64,000 nt of DNA, taken from positions 65,191,374 through 65,255,373 of the forward strand of contig NC_087065.1 in assembly GCF_963678635.1 (NCBI RefSeq). Reading direction: 5' to 3'. The DNA comes from Symsagittifera roscoffensis (Eukaryota > Xenacoelomorpha > Acoela > Convolutidae). Numbering within the stretch: position 1 is the stretch's first letter; each line of letters begins with the position of its first letter. The notes beneath the pieces are model-generated. The model was not told the DNA's origin, searched no databases, and saw nothing but the letters and a program-made list of their open reading frames with translations. Made by a program: the position numbers and the translations under genes. Positions 1 to 10,700 of this stretch are shown in pieces.

Positions 1-1423
1 TCCAAGTTTACCTATGGTACAGTAAAGCGTCTTAAGCAACAGTCGGCAGCTTCAATTGAAACTGACACTATTATATTCACTGAAAGCTTCACGTCCACAA
101 ACTCTAGTACAAACGACTGCTACAGACTGTTGAAAACTATAAATCAATCAATCAACCTACCAAAAATGATGAAGTTCGGAGAAAATGTGTTTAACGACAG
201 CTACAGTATTGCTTGTGCGTTCAACCGTCATTTTGGTGACGTTTTTAATAAAGTCACTGGAACTTTCAGTGATTTTTCGGAATCAACACTCAACCGTGTC
301 TCTATTCACTTCGATGACGTGAAGACCGCTCTGGAAAATTCATCACTCGGCACAGGTTTTGATAATGTACCCGGTGCTTTCTTACGGAACTCTGCCAGTG
401 AAATAACTTTTCATGTACAGAAGCTTTTTGATAGTATTATCATTAGTGGCGAATACCCCTCACAGTGGAAAAACTCTTATATTACTCCAATATTCAAATC
501 AGGTGACAAATGTGACATAAAATGCTATAGACCTATCAGTATTCTTTCTAAACTATCTTTGGTTTTCGAGCGGGTTCTTTATAACAAACTCTATCCTTTC
601 GTGGCTGAACGTCTATCGCGATATCAATTCGGTTTCATAAGAAAAAGATCCTGCCAGGTACAACTTTTACTCTATTTGCATGATATTGTCAAAGCACTTG
701 ATACCAATGATCAAGTTTTCGCCGTATATCTGGATTTCTCTAAAGCGTTTGACAAAGTACCGCATCGCATCCTTTTACAGAAACTACGTAATTTTGGCAT
801 CGGTGGGGAACTTTTACTTCTTTTGGCATCTTACCTCACAGATCGAAAGCAATGCGTAAAAATAGACGGCCGTTATTCCTTTTTTATCGATGTTCTAAGC
901 GGGGTACCACAAGGATCGATTATTGGTCCCCTCTTGTTCATAATTTTTATCAACGATTTACCAGATAGTTGTTTTACGTCTTGTATGTATCTGTTCGCGG
1001 ACGACAGCAAAAGCAGATCCTCTAGCATAGAAGATCTACAGCGGGACCTCGATCGATGCGTTGAGTGGGCAAATTCAAACGGTATGACCTTCAATACTGA
1101 TAAAACCGTTTTAATTCACTTTGCTAACAAACATATTTTACCAAGCCCGTATCATCTAACACTGGGCGAGAATATCCTTTCTGACAGCTGTGATGTGAAA
1201 GACTTGGGTGTGAAAATATCGAAAAACTTAAACTGGAGATCCCATATTAGTTGGAAAATCAAGACATGCTATAGCATATTCTTCTCTATCAAACGAACGA
1301 TTCCATTTGCTACTCCAATATCAACTAAAACTCGACTGGTTAAAGCTTATATTCTGTCCTCCTTGTGTTACTGCTCTCCGATATGGTATCTTAGTCAAAC
1401 AGAGTTGAGAAGCATGGATGTTC
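1..1423 (+). CDS. Non-LTR retrotransposon ORF2 (reverse transcriptase), upstream part, 5' end outside window
   Basis: The frame is open from base 1 with no stop until the LTR element interrupts it after base 1423. The protein shows the non-LTR reverse-transcriptase core in order: a fingers block with RPISIL (about 535), the palm motif with YLDFSKAFDKVPH (about 729), SGVPQGS (about 898) and the catalytic FADD box (about 994). These motifs and the lack of RNase H or integrase place it among jockey/CR1-like LINEs. The apurinic-type endonuclease expected upstream would lie before base 1. The reading frame continues at 24241 if the LTR element and one 3-bp target copy are removed. The gene is therefore intact here apart from the insertion, which disables it. 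The clade assignment within jockey/CR1/L2 is a guess. Confidence 0.88.
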
Positions 1424-1644
1424 TGTGCCAGTCGGTCATATTTGGAAGTTTGACCTTGAGAAGAGCAGAAAATACTTGATTTTGGAGAGAAATTTTATTT
1501 TTCAAAAATTCGAATGGAACATGTCATGCACGATTTTCTCGCGACAACTGAAAATCAGAAAAAGAAATCAGAACAATTTTAGAGCAATTGCGGGAAAGTT
1601 AGAAAGTAAAAACGAGTGGGAAATTGCTATTCGCAATTTCCATC

Positions 1645-1653
1645 TATATATAA
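1645..1653 (+). promoter_or_regulatory. TATA-like box in 5' LTR
   Basis: TATATATAA lies 222 bp into the LTR. It is the only strong TATA match upstream of the poly(A) signal and so the likely U3 promoter core, with the start site expected near 1675-1685. The matching copy in the 3' LTR is at 23577-23585. Confidence 0.5.
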
Positions 1654-2011
1654 TCGAGAGTAGAGCTGTCCTACTTGAAATAGAAGACAGAGTATCCCCG
1701 AGAGAGCGATTACTAAAGTTGGACCAGAGTGAACCTTCAGCGGAAAGGCGGACAACTAGAGTGTCCCAACGGTCCAAGAGAACTCAAATTCTAGAGCATG
1801 AACTTATCCTTGCTGTCTAAACTATAAAACATTAAACTTCTCTTAGTCATTTATTTCTTGAGTTAGTTACTGACTGGATTATTTCCCAATTCTTGAGCGT
1901 GCTGCTATGTGAGTACAAATTTAATTTCTAGAGTGTGTTTTATGATTGTTATGTTGAGATAAGGCGAGTTTTAGGTTGATCCATCTGAAATGGATCAAAG
2001 TCACACTGTCT

Positions 2012-2017
2012 AATAAA
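2012..2017 (+). terminator. AATAAA polyadenylation signal in LTR
   Basis: AATAAA lies about 360 bp after the TATA-like box. The functional copy for ending the genomic RNA would be the one in the 3' LTR at 23944-23949. R would then lie roughly between 1680 and 2035. Confidence 0.5.
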
Positions 2018-2540
2018 AAGTAACCTAACGGATTGTTCCAACCCGGTTTTTAACGGCGTTCATGTATTTTGGGTATCTAGAGACCTAAGTATGGGGACGT
2101 TTCTAATTCTAGAGTGGGGGGATATTTTAGTAGTAGCCTTTAAGCTGTAACGGGTCGTAGTCTCATGTCATAAGCGAACCGAACTGGCTCCGACCGTTCT
2201 TGAGGTGGGAAAACACAAGAGATAGTGTCCCTGACCCTTGAGCCAGTGGTTATAGGGCCTATTTTTCTTAAGCCTCATGTGTGACTGCAGTAGACGAATG
2301 TTACATAGTGTTTTTATGGCGCTCCTGGGTGTTTACGACATCAAGACTACGGAGTCGAACCCACTTGAGACAGCTTCGGGCTGAATGCCCATTCTAGAGT
2401 ACCGGCGGTACGGTTCGACAGGAACGTGCAAACCTTCCGGTTGTACCGTGATAGCTTTTTAAGAAAACTCGAGAAAATTTCCTGGTACGCTCTCCGAACG
2501 AGGCTTAGCTAACCGAGTAAAGGGGGGGCAACTAGGGGGA

Positions 2541-2628
2541 CAAAAACACGAGCAAAAAGACAAAAAGCAAAACAAAAACCAAAAAAGAATAGAAAAAGGA
2601 ACAAAAACCATAAAACGAAAAAAGACAG
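2541..2628 (+). repeat. A-rich low-complexity tract (CAAAA-like)
   Basis: Irregular CAAAA/GAAAA units without a fixed period, in the element's leader. Confidence 0.75.
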
Positions 2629-2798
2629 TGACTTTGACACCAGATTAGTTGGATCAAACCTTTATATTAATTAAATAGTATACCCATACTGTTTTACAAG
2701 TTCGATCGTTTCGATCAACCTAGCAATTTAAACCAGTAAACTGAATAAAGTGCCCAAAGTGGGGCGTTGTCAAGGGTTTTCAGATAGCTTGGAACTTA

Positions 2799-2920
2799 GC
2801 TGGACCAATAGGAGACTTGACTGGAAGAGGTGACCAGCCGAGTGGGAAAGTGGTTCAGGGACACTTGAGCTGAACCAATAGGAGACTTGACTGGAAGAGG
2901 TGACCAGTCGAGTGGGAAAG
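2799..2920 (+). repeat. 52 bp direct repeat, period 70 bp, in leader
   Basis: 2799-2850 and 2869-2920 are nearly identical (differences such as GGACC/GAACC and CCAGCC/CCAGTC). They are separated by 18 bp containing CTTGAG. Confidence 0.88.
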
Positions 2921-3780
2921 CAGCCAAGAAGGATTTGGCAATTCTCGAGTTCTCAAGTTGGGCAGAACGGGTATCGTTAGAATCCACATTACATTATAGG
3001 AGATAAGTGTAAAATTGGATAAGCGAAATCCCCCAGTTTTGAGGAACGTTTTTACTTGAGCAGGCCTGGAAACAGGTCTACGGTTTTCTCTTGAGAGGTT
3101 TAGCACCCGGCGCTTAAAGTAATTTTTAGGCTTAAGAAGGGGGGCTAGAAAGGGGGGAGGTTAGAAGGGGGGCTGGTTAAGTTAGAGGTTGGCGGTTGTA
3201 AATTGTAAAAAGGGGGAAATTAGAGTAACTAATTAGTCGACATCGTTGACTTAGTTACATTAGAAATTAACACGCGTTGGTAATATTAGGTGGAGATCCA
3301 GAATTCAACTCGAGTTAAGACTGGTACGCTGGTTGGTTTGGTAGGGGGGACCGGATATAGACAGCTTTTGTGATACCCCATAAGATCACTAGTGGGGGGA
3401 GGAAAACGCGTGGCAATTAGGTACCAGACAATTTTTTTAGACGAAAGGTAGACATTGGTCACCTTTAAATTTTAGGTGGGCTCATTTTTCTGTTTTTATT
3501 ATTTTTCTTACTTAAAATTTTTTGTTGCATTTTATTGAGGATTTGTGTTTGGTTATATACGAACAGGTGATCACAAGATACCTGCGCACCTACATTGAAA
3601 GAGAAACAACCAAAAAGAAGAGGGGGGTCAGCATTTGGCTTTTAAGAGAGGGTTTTTGGGAAAATTTTACTAGAGCTTGAGTGGTGGTACAAGGTACGGT
3701 GGTTCAAGAAGACCCTACAACGAGGAAGACACTCCGTGACGAGTATTGGGACAAGACCGAAGAAGTCTTAAAACAGAGCA

Positions 3781-4437
3781 GTCTTGGGATAGTGGTCTTG
3801 GGACAGGGTCTTGGGACAGTGGTCTTGGGACAGGGTCTTGGGACAGTGGTCTTGGGACAGGGTCTTGGGACAGGGTCTTGGGACAGTGGTCTTGGGACAG
3901 GGTCTTGGGACAGTGGTCTTGGGACAGGGTCTTGGGACAGGGTCTTGGGACAGTGGTCTTGGGACAGGGTCTTGGGACAGTGGTCTTGGGACAGTGGTCT
4001 TGGGACAGGGTCTTGGGACAGGGTCTTGGGACAGGGTCTTGGGACAGGGTCTTGGGACAGTGGTCTTGGGACAGTGGTCCTGGGACAGTCTTGGGACAGT
4101 GGTCTTGGGACACTAGTCTTGGGACACTAGTCTTGGGACATCAGCCTTGGGACACTGGTCTTGGGACACTACCCTTGGGACACTAGTCTTGGGATACCAG
4201 CCTTGAGACACTGGTCTTGGGACACTACCCTTGGGACACTAGTCTTGGGACAGTAGTCTTGGGACACTAGCCTTGGGACACTAGTCTTGGGACAGTAGTC
4301 TTGGGACACTGGTCTTGGGACACTACCCTTGGGACAATAGTATTGGGACACTAGCCTTGGGACACTGGTCTTGGGACAGTAGTCTTGGGACACTAGCCTT
4401 GGGACACTGGTCTTGGTACAAGGGTCTTAGGACACTA
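3781..4437 (+). repeat. Minisatellite, about 48 units of 13-14 bp, core CTTGGGACA
   Basis: The unit is TCTTGGGACAGGG (13 bp) or TCTTGGGACAGTGG (14 bp) up to about 4110, then TCTTGGGACACTAG-like with more variation up to about 4437; one more core lies near 4466. I count about 48 cores. The mixed 13/14 bp period moves the frame around, so the glycine/leucine-rich frames on both strands here are products of the repeat and not genes. The two halves with different unit types suggest at least two rounds of expansion. Array length should vary between element copies. Confidence 0.95.
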
Positions 4438-4711
4438 ACGGAGAGTACTGTGATAGTGACGAATAGTCTTGGGACGGTATAGAAATTGAAGTCAAATTAC
4501 AACAAGTGCGTTTTAAGACAGAACAAGACAAATTGAAATAGGTAGGGTTAAGACCAAATTAAGGAAAATTTTTCGGAGGTTTTAGAAAGGGAATTGGAGA
4601 AGGTTTTTAACACGTTGTACAGAATTTGTTACCACAAAAAATATTTTTTTTACCCTTAGAATAGAATCGTGTATATAATAAAATTGTAAATAGAAACAGT
4701 TGTAAATAGAA

Positions 4712-7700
4712 ATGATGAGGCGGAGTAGGGTACCGGTGCTCGAAAAAAGGTCAGGTGGATCAAACATGAAATATAATTCATCGCTGCGCGGAACGACATC
4801 AACAGGCCCAAAGATAACAAAGAAGAACTTTTCAGTTAACATGGTCAGTACGAGAAGTGGCACCGAGAGTAAGACACGAGAAGATGTGGGGGAAAAACAG
4901 GTGGAGCCCACAATCGAAATCGACCTAGAGACACCAGACCAGAGCGTAGATGAAGTGGAGAAGAGGACAACGGAATCCACACCGATGCCCCACGTGGAAG
5001 ACCAAAGTCCAAAAACCGTGGAGTTTTCACGAATAGACGCATTGGAAGACACAACAGGCAATACCCGAGAGACTGTGAAAAACGACTCTCAAGTGAAAAA
5101 GACATCCTTCACAGACAAGTTGGCAATGATGGTCGGATTCAAAGCGAAAGAAAACGTGACTGAAGAACCAAAAACAGAAAGAGCGCGAACATTTGGTACA
5201 GTGAGCACGAAAGCGACAGAAGCCGGCCAGAATGAGGAACAAGCTAAAGCAGAGGCTACGGCCGAAGAGAAACCGACGGCTGACCACGAAGAGACTACCA
5301 TAGAGCTGGGCGACTTGTTGGCGAAATTAAATCAAATCGACAAAAGGCTTAAGAACAGTGAAGAAGACAGAGAGGTGATAAAAAAGGAGATAAGATACAA
5401 CAAACACGAGTATCTAGACAGTTATTTTAACCTAGCTAAGGCAACAGAGGAGAGACTCAAGGAAATGTCAGACAAGGTAGAAGCCACCAATGAAGAACGA
5501 GAAAAGAACATCAAAACAGACATGCAACAGTTGAAGAACCGATATGATGATGTTAACAGCCAATTAGGGAGCCTGGAAAGGAGAATGGACACAATGAGCA
5601 AGAGTCAAGCCGAGAGTTCGTGTGCAATACAGGCGAAGTTGGATGCAATCTTGAGAAGTTCTACTCCACAAGAAAGACCGACAACGGATCGTACGCAAGG
5701 CACCAGAGTTGACTTTGCAGAACCACAAAGGAACAAACGGCAATCGACACCGTTGCCCTTAACCAGGGATGCGATAAGCATAGCACCAACAGCTGCGAAA
5801 ACAATAATGAAGAATGGAACGTCGAATACAACGACTGCTCCGGGAGATTCGACAGCTAACAGCAACACAGGACCGGATGCTATGACATGGGCCAGCACTT
5901 GGGAGATGATGAACAGGACTCTAGAGGCCTTCGCCACGAGGAACACTGACTCGAGCGACAGGAGAGAGGGAAAAACAAGAAAGACATTCAAGAAGCCAAA
6001 GGAATTCAAAGACGACTCCGATGGATGCATTGACACTTGGGTGGAAGTGATGAGATTACATCTAGAGCAAGATAACTTGAGTGACGAAAGGCAAGCATGT
6101 ACAGCCATACTGAGCAACTTGGAAGGAACGGCATTAAAATGCGTGGTCGCAAAGAAGGAGGAAGAACGCGACACCGCGGACAAGATCTTCGAGATATTGC
6201 TGAATCGATTCGGGTCAGGCATGAAAGGCCACCAAGCGATGATGCGATTTGAAAAAAGAAGGCAGAGGGACGACGAGTCAATAGATCGGTTCCTAGATGA
6301 CCTCGAGAGCTTGAGAAGGAGGAGTGACCCAGAGGAGTCGACAAATAGACGGAACTTTAGCATTGCCTCGAAGTTCATCGATGGGGTGAAAAGTGATGAC
6401 TTAAGGACAATGTTAGCAACATACTACACATTGTCGAAGGACAGCGCACCCACCCCAGAAGAAATGAGACAGAAATCAAGAGAATACATGCTGATGAAAC
6501 CTAAGAAGTACTCATATTCTGAAAACAGGAACACGCAAGGGGGAGGTCAACCCCAGAGGTCATCATGGTACAAACCTAGAGATGATATGGATAAGCGCAG
6601 ATCATGCGCGAACTGCGGGTCAGCGGATCATCATGTGGCTGACTGCACAACGTACAAACAAGGCATGAAGAGCCTAGGTTATGCACCGGATGAGGAGGAT
6701 ATGAGTCAGATGGAGGAACACGAGTACTACAATGGCTTAATCATCAAGATAGGCGCCAGATGCTTCTTCTGTAACCAGGAGGGGCACTTCAGAATGGATT
6801 GTCCCTTGTTCTGGGAAGCGGTCAAGGACCAGAATCACCCCAAACATAAGTTGGCATTAGCGGCGGTGCAGAATCAGCGGAACAGGCAAAATGAGTTCGA
6901 ATCTAGGAACTCAGGGGCACCAAACACCGAATTGCCGACGAAGACAGTGAAAGCTGTCACAAATGTTAGCGGTGCGTTAGACTCCGCAGCCGGAAGCTCT
7001 CTAGAGATAAATTATGAGAAAGCGGCGACGGAAGCAATTGCCAAAGTGAAACAAGATCTGGCAGCAAAAGAAATAGAGCAACGACTAAAGTTGGAGATCG
7101 AAAGACAAAATTTTAACGAAGCATTAACTGGATCGAACTCAATACCAGAGGCTAGAACGGGCTCAACGAAGACTGGGAATTGTAACACCGTGAAAATGGT
7201 GACAGGTAAACCTTTTGGGATATCGAAAATCGGAGCAAGAATAATGTCGATAATCACAGTGGGCGGACACGAGGTAACCAGAAACTTGAGCGAGCCGAGC
7301 GACCAGACGATAATGCACATCGACGTGTATGCAGACTACTTGAGTGGAATAAGTCCACAAACGACTTCTAGAGCGCTTAGGGCACTACTCACGAGAGGGG
7401 GCAGCAAATCGGTACGTGTTGATAATAGGTACACTGAAGCTTATGGTCCACACGAGGTCATGCTGAATATAGATGGAATCAACATCTATACAAAGACGAT
7501 GATAACATGCGACGAAGACCTAATTGGACAAATCTATGTAGGGAAAGAAGAATTGAAAGTAAGATCGATCGGACACTGTGCCATGCTTGAAGAAGATGCA
7601 ATGCACATCGGGACGGAAGCAGACGTGACAGGGCACGTGCTAGACATAAATGGCAAAAAGACTCAGTTGCGTGGATTACTTGACACGGGAGCAGTCTTGA

Positions 7701-10700
7701 GCGTCATACCAATCGAAACATGGGAAAAGATGGGCTTTGACAAAGGTGACTTGATAGACTCGAGAATACGGCTGTCAGCTGCAAACAAAGGGGCCCTACG
7801 GGTGCTGGGCAGGACGCCGATAATAGCCCTCAATTTGGGGGAACGTAACCTGTGGATGAGCTTCATCGTGGTAGAAAACCTAGATGAATCTGACCAATTC
7901 ATTTTGGGCAGAGACTTCATCAGGAATTTCGACGTAACGATTGATCTAAATAATGCAATGTTCAGGATACGGAATCCGGATAGGAGGTACGCAATCAAAC
8001 CGGTAAATTTAATAATGGCGAATGAAAACAAAGCACCGGTATTCTTGAGTAAGAGAGTGAGGTTAAAAGCTAATGAAGCGGCAATCGTAAGCTTGAGGAT
8101 GAAAAATTATAATGAACTAAGTGACAACAAGCAAGTGTGTATAGTTCCAAATCCTAATAGTCAAAGCGCTGCTGTTTTAGGAAGATCATTTTCGATAACG
8201 AAGAGCGGCCTCTGCGTCAGTGTCTTGTTAAATACCCTTGATATACCGATCACGATACAGAGAGGCAGGAAGCTGGGATATGCTTTACCGGTTAAAACTC
8301 GATATGAAACAATTGAAAACTCAAAACAAAATGAAGTTGTTGATTGTCCCAACCACAGGGACAAAATTAGTATCTTGAGACGATTGCAGAGAATAAAAGA
8401 TTCTTCAGGTCTTATCAAATCACTTAAGTCAGAAACGGACGATGGGCTTTCGAGCTGTTCGAACTTTCCAGAGAGACCCACACTAGATGAAATGCAAATT
8501 GATAAACCGGTTCTGCCGGAGATTGAACATTTAAGGGGCAAACTGAAAGATGAACAGCTCGAAGCTATCAAGGACGTACTAGAGCGAAACGAGGAGGTCT
8601 TTTCAAGGCATAAGGCGGATATCGGGTGTTGTAATTTTGTTGAACATGAAATTGAACTTGAGGAAAACGCGGTACCACACAGGGAGGGGGCGAGGCGCAT
8701 GACCCCACACAAATCGGACGCGTGTAGAAAAGAAATCGAAACGTTACTAGAGTATGACATGATAGAACCATCCAAGTCACCGTGGGCGTGTGGAGTAGTG
8801 ATGGCCAAAAAGAAAGGCGACCAGTTAAGGTTTTGTTGTGACTTTCGATACCTGAACTCCGTCACGGTGAAGGATGCCTATCCCATACCTAGAATTGATG
8901 AGAGCCTCTCGAAATTAGGTGATGCAAAATTTTTTACGACTCTTGATTTAGGCTCGGCTTTTTGGCAGGTACCATTAAGGAAGCAAGACAGGGACAAGAC
9001 AGGGTTCGCCTGCGAGTTGGGTCTGTTTCAATGGAAACGGATGCCGTTTGGACTCTGCAATGCAACAGCCACGTTTCAGCGGCTGATGGCACACGCGTTG
9101 ATAGGCGTGACGAAGAAGTACGGCAACCTGGTAATGTGCTACGTGGACGACGTGGTAATAGCGACGCCGACACTAGAAGACCACATCGAGAGGCTTGACG
9201 AGGTGTTCGCGTGCATGAAGAGATCGGGGCTGAAGTGTAAACCATCAAAGTGCGAGATACTCAAGGACTCGATTAAATACTTGGGAAGGATGGTAGATAA
9301 GCACGGCATTAGACCTGATCCAGACGCCGTGGAAGCAGTCCTAACCTGGAAATCACCGAAGACGGAGCACCAGCTGATGAGCTTCCTGGGTTTCGCCAAC
9401 TATTATAGAGAATTCATCAAGGGCTATGCGGACAAGGTATACCCGATGCAACAACTAATGAGACATAAGGGCAAGAAGTTCACGTGGAACAACGCGGCAG
9501 AAGAGTCATTCCAGAGAATAAAGAAAGAGCTATGTGAGGCACCAGTACTGGGTATGCCGACAGAGAAGGGGATGTACGTGCTAGACACGGACGCGTCAGT
9601 AGTCGCCATTTCTGGGATTCTCCATCAAGAACAAGAATGGAATGGGAAGACAGTCTTGAGACCAATAGCATACGGGAGCAAGGTCCTAAGTGACACAGAA
9701 ATGAAGTACGGAGCACCGAAAGCAGAGATGTTCGCGGTGGTCACCTTTGTCGAAAAATACAGAGCATACCTAGGCAGTGAGCCCTTCAAGCTGCGAGTCG
9801 ACAACCGAGCACTAAGCTGGCTGAAAACGTACTCAATGGACCAGAGCTATATTGGGAGGTGGATAGTTCGCTTGGATGGATACAACATGATAATTGAGCA
9901 CAGAACACGAGATAAACATCAAAATGCTGACAGCTTGAGTAAGAAGACGGAGTTCTACGAGAGGCAAGAACAAAGAGAGGCGGACAGACCTGAGATCAAA
10001 GACGGCTTCTCCTTTATGGACAAAGAAACGTACGACAGTCTTCCACTCACGAGATGGCTGGACAAATCAGGCAAACCGATAGAAGATCATCCCGAATTGC
10101 CGAAAGAGCCTCTTGAAAAGACCATCTTGAAGAAAAATAGAGGGATTCCGATAGGAATAATGCTCAAGTCCAAGATCGTGAGGGAGACACTCAAGGCAAA
10201 AGGTTATGATCTCACCCAGGTAGAGGAGGGAACGGTCCGAATAGATGAAAACTTAATGAGGTTGCTTGAGAAACTATCAGATGACAAGCCCGTGATCCAA
10301 GGGAAAGGTCAGGAGGCACCGGAACTAACCATACTTCGGAGAGAAGAAACAGTGAACAATACTGACGTCTCAAAAGGAAGCATCACTGATAGCAAGGAAG
10401 TTGTGCGATCACTAGTTGAAAAAATCCCCGACAAAATTCTGGAACAGACAAAAGTCAGGGATAAGAAAGTAACATTCAGAGAAGAAGTTGAACACCTGGG
10501 ACTAGATCAAGAGTCCGGGGAGTGGTCCAGATTCATGGAAGAAGACGAAACCGGAGAAGGGAAATTGTCCGGGGAGCGTGAAGAATGGGATGAAGACTCG
10601 GATGAGAGCAGCGAAGACCAAGACAGTCTATGCATGATACTGGCGGAAGAGAAGATAAGACAGCACGACAGGGAATTACAGACGGATCCATCTTCAGGGA

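Larger units (their letters stand above)
1424..2305 (+). repeat. 5' LTR (882 bp)
   Basis: It begins TGTGCC and ends GTTACA, giving the canonical TG...CA termini. It corresponds base for base to 23356-24237 (offset 21,932), with no difference seen by eye. It contains a TATA-like box and an AATAAA signal in the expected U3-R order. A 131-codon frame opening at 1425 is discussed among the rejected items. Confidence 0.97.
2306..4711 (+). other. Retrotransposon 5' leader (2.4 kb, no supported gene)
   Basis: No long frame is supported between the 5' LTR and the gag-pol ATG. The leader holds an A-rich tract, a 52 bp direct repeat, several G-runs and a large minisatellite. A primer-binding site should lie directly after the LTR. 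The nearest TGG (2317-2319, in TGGCGCTCCTGGGTG) is about 11 bp away and I could not match it confidently to a tRNA 3' end. A leader of this length with many ATGs would need splicing, an IRES or reinitiation to reach the gag start. Confidence 0.6.

Noticed and set aside
1425-1820. 131-codon frame in each LTR as a gene
   Set aside because: It begins with GTG, spans the LTR promoter region and has no recognisable domain. Its identity in both LTRs is due to LTR identity.
2317-2335. Primer-binding site starting TGGCGCTCCTGGGTG
   Set aside because: About 11 bp from the LTR, and I could not pair it convincingly with a known tRNA 3' end (T-stem position mismatched).
3715-4393. Long gly/leu- and pro-rich frames on both strands in the minisatellite
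   Set aside because: They are open only because the 13/14 bp unit lacks stops; no other coding signal exists.
3781-4437. Possible CRISPR-like array
   Set aside because: Units are contiguous without unique spacers, and the context is a eukaryotic retrotransposon.
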